Assembly: GCA_019090225.1 (NCBI GenBank)
Contig: JAHRWI010000196.1
Location: 1 to 9,681, forward strand
DNA: 9,681 bases
DNA from: Porticoccaceae bacterium
GTDB taxonomy: Bacteria; Pseudomonadota; Gammaproteobacteria; Pseudomonadales; Porticoccaceae
Direction of reading: 5' to 3'
The translations under genes and the position numbers were made by a program. How positions within the stretch are numbered: position 1 is the first letter of the stretch; each line of letters starts with the position of its first letter. Positions 1-5,301 of this stretch are shown here, piece by piece. The notes under the pieces were generated by a model. It ran no database searches, was not told the origin of the DNA, and saw nothing but the letters and a program-made list of their open reading frames with translations.

Positions 1-333
1 CTGTGGGACGAGCGTTGTGCCGTTGGCGTGGTGATGGCCGCTGGGGGTTATCCCGACAGTTATGATAAGGGTGATGAGATTACCGGCCTGCCGGAAGCCA
101 GCGCTAGCACCAAAGTCTTTCACGCAGGCACTGTACTTCGAGATACGGTACTTCGAGATAAAGCGGTACTGACCCATGGCGGGCGAGTGCTTTGCGTTAC
201 CGCACTGGGGAATACCGTGAGCGAGGCCCAAAAACAGGCTTATCAGACAGTCTCCAATATCCACTGGCGAGAGGCCCTCTATCGAACAGATATTGCTTAT
301 CGCGCTATCGCCCGTGAAGAGCAGGCTAATTGA
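1..333 (+). CDS. purD: Phosphoribosylamine-glycine ligase (GAR synthetase), C-terminal part
   Basis: This is the 3' end of purD; the 5' part lies left of the window and the frame is open from base 1. About 110 residues remain, ending in TGA. PurD joins 5-phosphoribosylamine and glycine, using ATP, to give glycinamide ribonucleotide in the cytosolic purine pathway. The visible part matches the C-terminal domain: MAAGGYPDSYDKGDEI near its start, then ITGL, KVFHAGT, GGRVLCVTALG and a final helix with AYRAIAREEQ. Between HAGT and THGGRVLCV the protein has the unit TVLRD twice in a row, where relatives have a single short LKDG-like turn. The doubling comes from a 15-bp tandem duplication listed separately. 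The gene is convergent with the AAA ATPase at 425-1909. The 91 bases between them contain no terminator that I can support. The family call is confident. Confidence 0.93.
   Translation: MWDERCAVGVVMAAGGYPDSYDKGDEITGLPEASASTKVFHAGTVLRDTVLRDKAVLTHGGRVLCVTALGNTVSEAQKQAYQTVSNIHWREALYRTDIAYRAIAREEQAN
130..160 (+). repeat. 15-bp in-frame tandem duplication inside purD
   Basis: Two adjacent 15-base units, 130-144 (actgtacttcgagat) and 145-159 (acggtacttcgagat), differ at one base, and the match continues one base further to 160. The duplication keeps the frame and doubles TVLRD in the loop before the conserved GGRVLCV strand of PurD. Most PurD proteins I remember have one short turn here. It looks like a recent replication-slippage event tolerated in a surface loop. 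Confidence 0.8.
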
Positions 334-424
334 GGCTCACAAAGCCGGGATTGATATACCAAACAAGTCGTGACGAGGCCTGTTAAACCGGGTATTTCAA
401 GCAGACTTTATCGCCAGGCGTTTA

Positions 425-1909
425 TCAGGCCATCACTACATTGCGCTGCTGAGCCCAGTCGCGCAACTGACTGATGCGCTCACCCATGACGATGGATAGG
501 GGGCTGGTCGATAAGAGCTCTTCCAGCAGCAACTCAGTTGTTACCTCAGTATCGCGGGCTAGCGCGCTGTACAGGCTCGATACCACCGCCTGCTCGATTT
601 CAGCACCGGAAAAACCCTCGGATGCCGCCACCAGTTCTGACAAAGAAAATTGCTCGATATTCAACTCCCGATTGGCGAGATGTATCGAGAATATCTTGTG
701 CCTGGCCTCGGCGTCAGGTAGATCGACAAAGAACAACTCATCGAAGCGACCCTTGCGCACCAGTTCTGGCGGCAAGCGGGAAATATCGTTGGATGTGGCC
801 ACCATAAACACGCCTTCTTTACGCTCCGCCATCCAGGTGAGCAAGGTGCCTAACACCCGGCCCGCTGTGCCACTGTCCTCACTGTCACCGCCCAACCCTT
901 TTTCGATTTCGTCCAACCACAGCACACAGGGTGACATTTTTTCGGCCAGGCCCAATGACTCACGCAGGTTGCGTTCGGTCTCACCATAAAATTTGTTATA
1001 GAGCGCGCCCATATCCAACTTCAACAGAGGTACCGACCAGGCCCCTGCTATAGCTTTCGCAGCCAAACTTTTGCCACCGCCCTGAACGCCCAATAGCAAT
1101 ATACCCTTGGGGGGATCGAGGCCCTCGACACCTCCCGTAAAGACAGATTTACGCTGACTCAGCCAGTTTTTGAGATTGTCCATACCACCAATATTACTGA
1201 GCTGCTCACCACTGTAATCAAAGGTGAGTACGCCCTCCATATCCATCAGGCGGAATTTGGCCTGATTGATTTCCGGCAGGTCGGCATCGGTAATCGCGCC
1301 ATCATCGACGATGGCGCTGCGCACGAGGCGGTGCACCTCTCCGTGGGTTAAACCTCGCAGACCACTGACCAGTTGTTCGAGGGTTTCGTTATCCGTCTTG
1401 ACCCGGGTATTGCTGTTATATTTGGCCCAGCTTTTGGCTTCCTCGCGCACCACTTTCATGATCTGCTCCTTATTGGGCAGAGACACTTCAAAACGAGCCG
1501 TTAAGCGAGCCAACTCCTCTGGTAATTTGATACGGTGACTGATTAGCACAACGGTGACGGCGCCAGTATTATTGCGCAGGGCTATATCTTTTAGCTGTCG
1601 TATCTGGGTGGGGTTATCCTCCCCCAGCCAGGGATGAAAATCGCAAAGGGCGTAAATTCCCGGTTCGGCGCGCTTTTTTAGCTGATCGAGTAAAATTCCC
1701 GGCTCGGCATATTTATTGGGCTCTTCTACCTGTAGACCAAAACCGGCGCGCTTTAAACCATCGGTAATCGTCCATTGATGGAGCGCCGTATCCCGCTGTC
1801 GCGCCACCCGCATTAACAAATCTATAGCTCTGGACTCGTCATAGGTTTCCAATACAATGATTGATACACCAGCGGCTATCACCAGGCCTAAATCGTGGGC
1901 ATCCTGCAA
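425..1909 (-). CDS. Ycf46-type AAA ATPase
   Basis: The protein has 494 residues. The N-terminal ~230 residues are a domain typical of Ycf46-like proteins (IIVLETYDESRA at 17-28, GIYALCDFHPWL at 84-95). It is followed by one AAA+ module: GGMDNLKNWL at 241-250, Walker A GVQGGGKS at 274-281, pore-loop region KFYGETERNLRESL at 306-319, Walker B VLWLDE at 329-334, sensor 1 ATSND at 371-375, arginine-finger region RKGRFDE at 385-391, and sensor 2 GFSGAEIEQA at 432-441. All ATP-binding and hydrolysis residues are present, so it should be active. Ycf46 was named from algal plastid genomes; from memory a cyanobacterial homologue has been tied to control of CO2 use, but the bacterial role and substrate are not established. 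The start is TTG at 1907-1909, with AGGA 8 bases upstream; the first residues match the family's usual N-terminus. It is divergent from coq7 and convergent with purD. No signal peptide or membrane segment is seen. Confidence 0.85.
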   Translation of the reverse strand: MQDAHDLGLVIAAGVSIIVLETYDESRAIDLLMRVARQRDTALHQWTITDGLKRAGFGLQVEEPNKYAEPGILLDQLKKRAEPGIYALCDFHPWLGEDNPTQIRQLKDIALRNNTGAVTVVLISHRIKLPEELARLTARFEVSLPNKEQIMKVVREEAKSWAKYNSNTRVKTDNETLEQLVSGLRGLTHGEVHRLVRSAIVDDGAITDADLPEINQAKFRLMDMEGVLTFDYSGEQLSNIGGMDNLKNWLSQRKSVFTGGVEGLDPPKGILLLGVQGGGKSLAAKAIAGAWSVPLLKLDMGALYNKFYGETERNLRESLGLAEKMSPCVLWLDEIEKGLGGDSEDSGTAGRVLGTLLTWMAERKEGVFMVATSNDISRLPPELVRKGRFDELFFVDLPDAEARHKIFSIHLANRELNIEQFSLSELVAASEGFSGAEIEQAVVSSLYSALARDTEVTTELLLEELLSTSPLSIVMGERISQLRDWAQQRNVVMA

Positions 1910-2042
1910 AGTGGTATTCCTGTTAAAAAATTACTGTTAATAGAAAATTGGACTTTAGCATTGTTCCCCCGAAGCATCGACTTTGACTACAATGGTAATC
2001 TGTAAGCTCCCCAAAACACCGATACCCCATGGCTGCTAGCTA

Positions 2043-2687
2043 ATGACCAACCGCAAACTAAATGCTTTAGACAAGCTGCTCATTGAAGCCGACAATGCCC
2101 TGCGTGTGGTCGTCAACAGAACTAACACTGCGACTCGGCCTTCGCCCGCACAACACTGTGAGGCAAGCGAACTCGATGAAGAACAGACGCGCCATGCCGC
2201 AGGGCTGATGCGGGTTAATCACAGTGGCGAGGTGTGCGCGCAAGGGCTTTATCGTGGCCAGGCCTTAACCGCAAAAATGCCCACCGTAAGGCAGGATATG
2301 GAGAACGCGGCACTAGAGGAAGTAGACCATTTGGCCTGGTGCGAACAACGTTTAAGTGCACTGCACAGCCATCCCAGCTACCTGAATCCGCTCTGGTACG
2401 CAATGTCGTTTAGTCTCGGCGCGGGCGCGGGCTTGCTCAGTGATCGTTTAAGCCTCGGCTTTGTCGCGGCGACGGAACAACAGGTTTGTGAGCACCTCGA
2501 AAACCACCTCGAAGAGCTACCTGAGACCGATACTAAAAGCCGCGCTGTCGTAGAAGTAATGCTCGTCGATGAAGCCAGGCACGCCAGCGGCGCATTGCAG
2601 GCCGGTGGGCTACCTTTCCCCAGCCCGATAAAACAGGCGATGTCTTTGGTTTCGAGGATAATGACTAAATCGAGCTACAAACTATAG
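2043..2687 (+). CDS. coq7: Coq7-type 3-demethoxyubiquinol 3-hydroxylase
   Basis: The protein has 214 residues, the usual length for bacterial Coq7. It hydroxylates 2-polyprenyl-3-methyl-6-methoxy-1,4-benzoquinone, the late step that UbiF performs in E. coli, and is a membrane-associated carboxylate-bridged di-iron enzyme. The ligand set is visible: E63 (NHSGEV), E93 and H96 (EEVDH), E145 (ATEQQ), E177 and H180 (DEARH). The hydrophobic stretch at about 116-143 (LWYAMSFSLGAGAGLL) is the expected membrane-contacting helix. The ATG at 2043 has no clear Shine-Dalgarno sequence. It overlaps the stop of a 4-codon reading frame (ATG 2029-2031 to TAA 2041-2043), giving a TAATG junction that might couple translation. 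A TACAAT hexamer at 1988-1993 could be its -10 box, but no good -35 accompanies it. A hairpin follows the stop. Confidence 0.95.
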   Translation: MTNRKLNALDKLLIEADNALRVVVNRTNTATRPSPAQHCEASELDEEQTRHAAGLMRVNHSGEVCAQGLYRGQALTAKMPTVRQDMENAALEEVDHLAWCEQRLSALHSHPSYLNPLWYAMSFSLGAGAGLLSDRLSLGFVAATEQQVCEHLENHLEELPETDTKSRAVVEVMLVDEARHASGALQAGGLPFPSPIKQAMSLVSRIMTKSSYKL

Positions 2688-2689
2688 AC

Positions 2690-2708
2690 CTTGCCCCAAG
2701 CGGGCAAG
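2690..2708 (+). terminator. Hairpin after coq7, possible weak terminator
   Basis: CTTGCCC (2690-2696), a 5-base loop and GGGCAAG (2702-2708) form a perfect 7-bp GC-rich stem three bases after the coq7 stop. No T-run follows directly; the first T-rich stretch (ctatttta) begins about 16 bases later. It may act as a weak or Rho-assisted terminator or as an mRNA end-protecting hairpin. Confidence 0.45.
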
Positions 2709-2743
2709 CTTGAGCTTTACCAGTCTATTTTATCTATCGATTA

Positions 2744-2778
2744 CCTGGTTCTGGACACTTGCCTGGCTCTGAATACTT
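2744..2778. repeat. Imperfect 18-bp tandem repeat between coq7 and lysR
   Basis: CCTGGTTCTGGACACTT (2744-2760) and CCTGGCTCTGAATACTT (2762-2778) match at 14 of 17 bases with a period of 18. The repeat lies in the gap between the convergent ends of coq7 and lysR, just outside the lysR stop at 2790. No function is apparent. It resembles the two 15-bp duplications in purD and trpC but is more diverged. Confidence 0.55.
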
Positions 2779-2789
2779 CGAGCGCTCAG

Positions 2790-3746
2790 CTACTGCCCTC
2801 GCTCCTGTCGAATACCTTTGACAATATCGAGCATCTTGCCCTTTATCCAATTATGTACCGGTGAATTGATGGTGCGTTTATGCTGCACCAGCACTGCTGG
2901 AATAATTGGATCGTGATCGATACCTTCGGGGTAGGGTCGACGGACAATGTCATAAAATGCGCGTTCCTGCTCCAGATCATCCGTAGTAGCCAACATCAGA
3001 CAATCCGTTGAATGCAGGGTACTGAGAGCCGTCATTAGCTGATCGGTGACCAGGGCTTTTTTTCTGGTACCCAGCCCCATCGAGGTCAAAGTCTTGTCAA
3101 AGCGACTTTCGGTCAGCGGTGAAACCTTGTCAGCAATTAACAAGAAATACTGCACAAAGGGATACTCAAGGATTTCTTCAAGTGTAGGGTTTTTCTTTGC
3201 CAAGGGGTGGCCGCGGCGCATCCAGACGGCAGGCGTAAAATCACCCAATGGTGTGGCAACAAAGCCCTCCGGCAGGGTTTTTTCTACCTCCAGGATGAAA
3301 TCAATATCTCCTGATTCAAGCTCCTGAATAGAAGAGTCACTGATATTCGACAAAGCTAGTGTCAAGCCCGGCGCCTCAGTACGCAGGATATTGGTGAGCT
3401 CCGGCACCGCCTGCACGGCCATAAATTCCGGGCCCACAATCTGGATAGCACCCTCATAAGTCTTCGGCTGAAAATCGAGGTTTTGTAGCACTGTCGATAC
3501 ATCGTTCAACACATCGGGTAAGGCCTGAGCAATCTCCAGTGCTCTTGGGGTCGGCACCAGCCCCCTGCCACTACGGGTAAAGAGTGGGTCATCAAACAAG
3601 ATGCGTAAACGAGACAGGGTCTTGCTCATCGCAGGCTGGGTGACAAATAAGCGCTGGGCAGATCTTGTCACGTTGCGCTCCTCAAGAAGCACATGCATTG
3701 CGACGAGCAGGTTTAAATCAACACGGGAAAGGGAATCTATGGACAT
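2790..3746 (-). CDS. LysR-family transcriptional regulator
   Basis: The protein has 318 residues, a normal length for the family. The N-terminal winged helix-turn-helix is clear: DLNLLVAMHVLLEERNVTRSA, then RLFVTQPAMSKTLSRLRI at about 33-50, then DDPLFTRSGRGLVPTPRA at about 52-69. The rest is the usual effector-binding domain (about 90-305), with PLGDFTPAVWMRRGHPLA near its middle. The head is of the type seen in NodD/LeuO/NahR-like members, but I cannot assign an effector or target. The start at 3744-3746 is ATG with no good ribosome-binding site, in an A/T-rich leader; a GTG seven codons in is less likely. Its upstream region (3747-4067) carries a strong dyad and a divergent plus-strand transcription unit without a protein gene. 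By the usual LysR layout, that unit is the first place to look for a target and for autoregulation. In Pseudomonas, speD lies between osmC and coq7 at this place. Confidence 0.92.
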   Translation of the reverse strand: MSIDSLSRVDLNLLVAMHVLLEERNVTRSAQRLFVTQPAMSKTLSRLRILFDDPLFTRSGRGLVPTPRALEIAQALPDVLNDVSTVLQNLDFQPKTYEGAIQIVGPEFMAVQAVPELTNILRTEAPGLTLALSNISDSSIQELESGDIDFILEVEKTLPEGFVATPLGDFTPAVWMRRGHPLAKKNPTLEEILEYPFVQYFLLIADKVSPLTESRFDKTLTSMGLGTRKKALVTDQLMTALSTLHSTDCLMLATTDDLEQERAFYDIVRRPYPEGIDHDPIIPAVLVQHKRTINSPVHNWIKGKMLDIVKGIRQERGQ

Positions 3747-3797
3747 TGAAAATAATCAACAGTTATGGAATGCCTGCATTTTATATTTAAGACTTAT

Positions 3798-3838
3798 GTG
3801 CCTGCAAGCAGGCAATCGGCAATCGTAGGCACGCAATC
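3798..3838. promoter_or_regulatory. Dyad and repeat cluster upstream of lysR, candidate operator
   Basis: A perfect 16-bp palindrome TGCCTGCAAGCAGGCA lies at 3799-3814. An outer pair GTGCCT (3798-3803) and AGGCAC (3827-3832) encloses it. The heptamer GGCAATC occurs twice in tandem (3811-3817, 3818-3824) and GCAATC again at 3833-3838. The cluster lies 50-90 bases upstream of the lysR start and about 60-110 bases before the inferred start of the divergent RNA. That is a suitable place for a LysR-type regulator to control both directions. The binding role is inference. Confidence 0.45.
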
Positions 3839-3875
3839 ATTCCTATTAATTATGATTAATATAAAAATAATATAT

Positions 3876-3904
3876 TTAAATTATAACAAGGCTCTCAGTA
3901 TAGT
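3876..3904 (+). promoter_or_regulatory. Candidate promoter of the intergenic RNA
   Basis: TATAGT (3899-3904) matches the -10 consensus at five of six bases. The best -35 at a 17-base spacing is TTAAAT (3876-3881), which is poor. It sits at the end of a ~45-base nearly pure A/T stretch (3842-3887) that could act as an UP element. A second -10-like hexamer, TATAAC, lies at 3882-3887. The terminator downstream is the main reason to expect a plus-strand promoter here. Confidence 0.35.
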
Positions 3905-3910
3905 GTTTTC

Positions 3911-4011
3911 CGTGGCTGGCAAGCTCAGGTCCTAGGAACCTTTGCCAGCATCGACACTTCCTAACCCCCCTGTATCATACTTTCGGGGAGCGCTAAGCTC
4001 CCCTTTTTTTT
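3911..4011 (+). ncRNA. Candidate small RNA divergent from lysR
   Basis: No protein gene lies between lysR (start 3746) and osmC (end 4068), yet a textbook plus-strand intrinsic terminator ends at 4011, so a transcript should end there. With a start near 3911, set by the TATAGT box, the RNA would be about 100 nt and fold in three parts. First is a 5' stem-loop with GCTGGCAA (3915-3922) paired to TTGCCAGC (3942-3949) and an inner AGGT/ACCT pair (3927-3930, 3938-3941). Second is a ~35-nt unpaired, pyrimidine-rich linker (3950-3984) containing CTTCCTAACCCCCCTG (3957-3972). Third is the terminator hairpin with eight U. That is the usual shape of an Hfq-dependent trans-acting sRNA, and the C-rich linker could pair with G-rich ribosome-binding sites. 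I recognise no known RNA family in it. Start, targets and Hfq use are inference. Confidence 0.5.
3985..4011 (+). terminator. Strong intrinsic terminator of the intergenic RNA
   Basis: GGGGAGC (3985-3991), loop GCTAA and GCTCCCC (3997-4003) form a perfect 7-bp stem followed directly by eight T (4004-4011). The T-run is on the plus strand only; the minus-strand reading has no T-run after the stem, so it does not terminate osmC. No plus-strand protein gene precedes it. Confidence 0.9.
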
Positions 4012-4067
4012 GCCTGCGATTTAGCCTATTGCGCCACCAACGCAATGCTCTTACCTGGCCATCAATC

Positions 4068-4496
4068 TTAATCTTCGTTTGTGCCAATAATTTCGTAACT
4101 GTGGCTGATCTCTACGCCGCCGTTAGCCAGCATAATTGAAGCCGAACAATATTTTTCGGCAGACAGCTCAACGGCTCTCTTCACCTGTTTTTCCTTTAAA
4201 TTTTGACCTGAAATGGCGAAATGGATATTGATCGCAGTAAATATTGCCGGCACTGTCTCCGCCCGCTCCGCACTTAACTGAGCTTCGCAGCCACTGACCG
4301 GCTGTCGACTTTTCTTAAGAATACTAACCACGTCAAAGCTGGCACAACCGCCCATGCCGATCAATATCATCTCCATAGGTCGGATACCCACATTCCGACC
4401 GCCGTGTTCTTCCGGGCCATCCATGACCGCACAATGGCCACTGCCCGACTCACCCACGAACATCGCGTTATCTGCCCATTTAACCGTTGCTTTCAT
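4068..4496 (-). CDS. yhfA: OsmC-family protein, YhfA type
   Basis: The protein has 142 residues. It follows the E. coli YhfA pattern closely: MKATVKW at the N-terminus, FVGESGSGH at 13-21, RPMEMILIGMGGCASFDVVSIL at 39-60 and SAEKYCSASIML at 112-123. The two conserved cysteines, C51 and C117, are present; in OsmC/Ohr peroxidases this pair reduces organic hydroperoxides. Whether the YhfA branch is a peroxidase is not settled, so I give only the family. I chose the ATG at 4494-4496 because AGGTGG sits 8 bases before it; an in-frame GTG at 4506-4508 overlaps that site and is less likely. It is divergent from crp, an adjacency also found in E. coli and Pseudomonas. An extended -10 promoter lies about 40 bases upstream of the start. 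Confidence 0.9.
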   Translation of the reverse strand: MKATVKWADNAMFVGESGSGHCAVMDGPEEHGGRNVGIRPMEMILIGMGGCASFDVVSILKKSRQPVSGCEAQLSAERAETVPAIFTAINIHFAISGQNLKEKQVKRAVELSAEKYCSASIMLANGGVEISHSYEIIGTNED

Positions 4497-4533
4497 TGCT
4501 AAATCCACCTTTCAGGTCTGTATTAAGCACAAT

Positions 4534-4542
4534 ACTATACCA
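4534..4542 (-). promoter_or_regulatory. Extended -10 promoter candidate for osmC/yhfA
   Basis: On the minus strand TGGTATAGT fits the extended -10 form TGnTATAAT with one mismatch. It would start transcription near 4527, leaving a ~30-base leader before the ATG at 4496. No clear -35 is visible, which is usual for this class. Confidence 0.45.
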
Positions 4543-4658
4543 GCCACCGCCAACACGCGTCCCTCTTAGAAACAACAGCATAGGAAGGTTTACAGGACTT
4601 GTTCATCAGTGCGATCATTGGCGCTCAGCCCTCGGGAAATTTTTACAAGGAGAACACT

Positions 4659-5291
4659 GTGGTATTACAGCCCATAACACCCCATATCCCGAACTTCGAA
4701 GAATTTTTAAATCATTCTCGCCGCCGCCGATATCCGACTAAAAGCACGCTGATATATGCCGGTGATCCCGGAGACACGCTGTACTACATCATTACAGGAT
4801 CGGTCTCGGTCTTGATCGAGGATGACGATGGCCGTGAGATGGTCGTAGCCTATTTGAATCCTGGAGATTTTTTCGGCGAAATGGGCCTGTTTGGGCAGGA
4901 GGATCGTAGTGCCTGGATCCGCGCCAGGACCGAATGCGAAGTGGCCGAAATTAGCTACGATGCCTTCCACGAACTCACTGAAACCTATCCTGATTTCCTC
5001 TATTCAGTCAGCAAACAAATGGCCCAAAGACTGAGGGATACCACTCAGAAAGTCGGCGACCTGGCCTTCCTTGATGTCACTGGTCGGGTGGCGCGAACCC
5101 TGCTGGATCAGTGCAAAGAGCCCGACGCACTGACCCATCCTGACGGGATGCAAATAAAAATTACCCGCCAGGAGATTGGTCGTATCGTTGGCTGCTCAAG
5201 AGAAATGGTTGGCCGGGTACTAAAAAGCCTGGAAGAACAGGGTCTCGTCGTGGCTACCGGTAAAACTATGGTGGTTCACGGTACCCGTTAG
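4659..5291 (+). CDS. crp: cAMP receptor protein, Vfr/CRP type
   Basis: The protein has 210 residues, matching E. coli CRP (210) and P. aeruginosa Vfr (214). It is a cAMP-responsive dimeric activator/repressor of the CRP-FNR family. The cAMP-binding beta-roll covers about 20-110: IYAGDPGDTLYYIITGSVSVLIEDD, then FFGEMGLF at 71-78 with E74, and RSAWIRA at 83-89 with the phosphate-binding R83-S84. The C-helix is at about 111-138 (T128, T129 equivalent to the adenine-contacting T127-S128). The DNA-binding domain follows, with helix-turn-helix ITRQEIGRIVGCSREMVGRV at 168-187, nearly identical to Vfr, so the same TGTGA-type half-site is expected. I chose GTG at 4659-4661 because AAGGAG (4647-4652) lies 6 bases before it and this gives the family length; the frame is open further upstream to 4599. 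The gene is divergent from osmC. Its stop is only 10 bases from the end of convergent trpC. Confidence 0.96.
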   Translation: MVLQPITPHIPNFEEFLNHSRRRRYPTKSTLIYAGDPGDTLYYIITGSVSVLIEDDDGREMVVAYLNPGDFFGEMGLFGQEDRSAWIRARTECEVAEISYDAFHELTETYPDFLYSVSKQMAQRLRDTTQKVGDLAFLDVTGRVARTLLDQCKEPDALTHPDGMQIKITRQEIGRIVGCSREMVGRVLKSLEEQGLVVATGKTMVVHGTR

Positions 5292-5301
5292 GTGCTCGCT
5301 G

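Noticed and set aside
334..424. Gap between purD and the AAA ATPase searched for a terminator
   Set aside because: Only a 5-bp GCCTG/CAGGC pairing with a long loop and no T-run was found, which is not enough to call.
474..989. 171-residue plus-strand frame antisense to the AAA ATPase
   Set aside because: It is a low-complexity Ser/Arg-rich shadow of a clearly conserved gene on the other strand.
2493..2513. CACCTCGAA repeated 12 bases apart in coq7
   Set aside because: The HLxxHLE pattern it encodes is a conserved part of Coq7 helices near the di-iron site, so the repeat reflects protein constraint, not a duplication.
3964..3972. ACCCCCCTG shared by the RNA candidate and the trp leader (9359-9351)
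   Set aside because: The match is 9 bases, C-rich and in the same sense, so the RNAs cannot pair through it; probably chance.
3942..4139. 65-residue plus-strand reading frame between lysR and osmC
   Set aside because: It runs straight through the strong intrinsic terminator at 3985-4011 and into the antisense of osmC, has no ribosome-binding site, and its residues resemble no family I know.
4589..4618. TTTACA with a weak GATCAT -10 as a crp promoter, and a search for a CRP box upstream of crp
   Set aside because: The -10 is too far from consensus, and no TGTGA-N6-TCACA-like site is visible in 4509-4658, so neither a promoter nor autoregulation is called.
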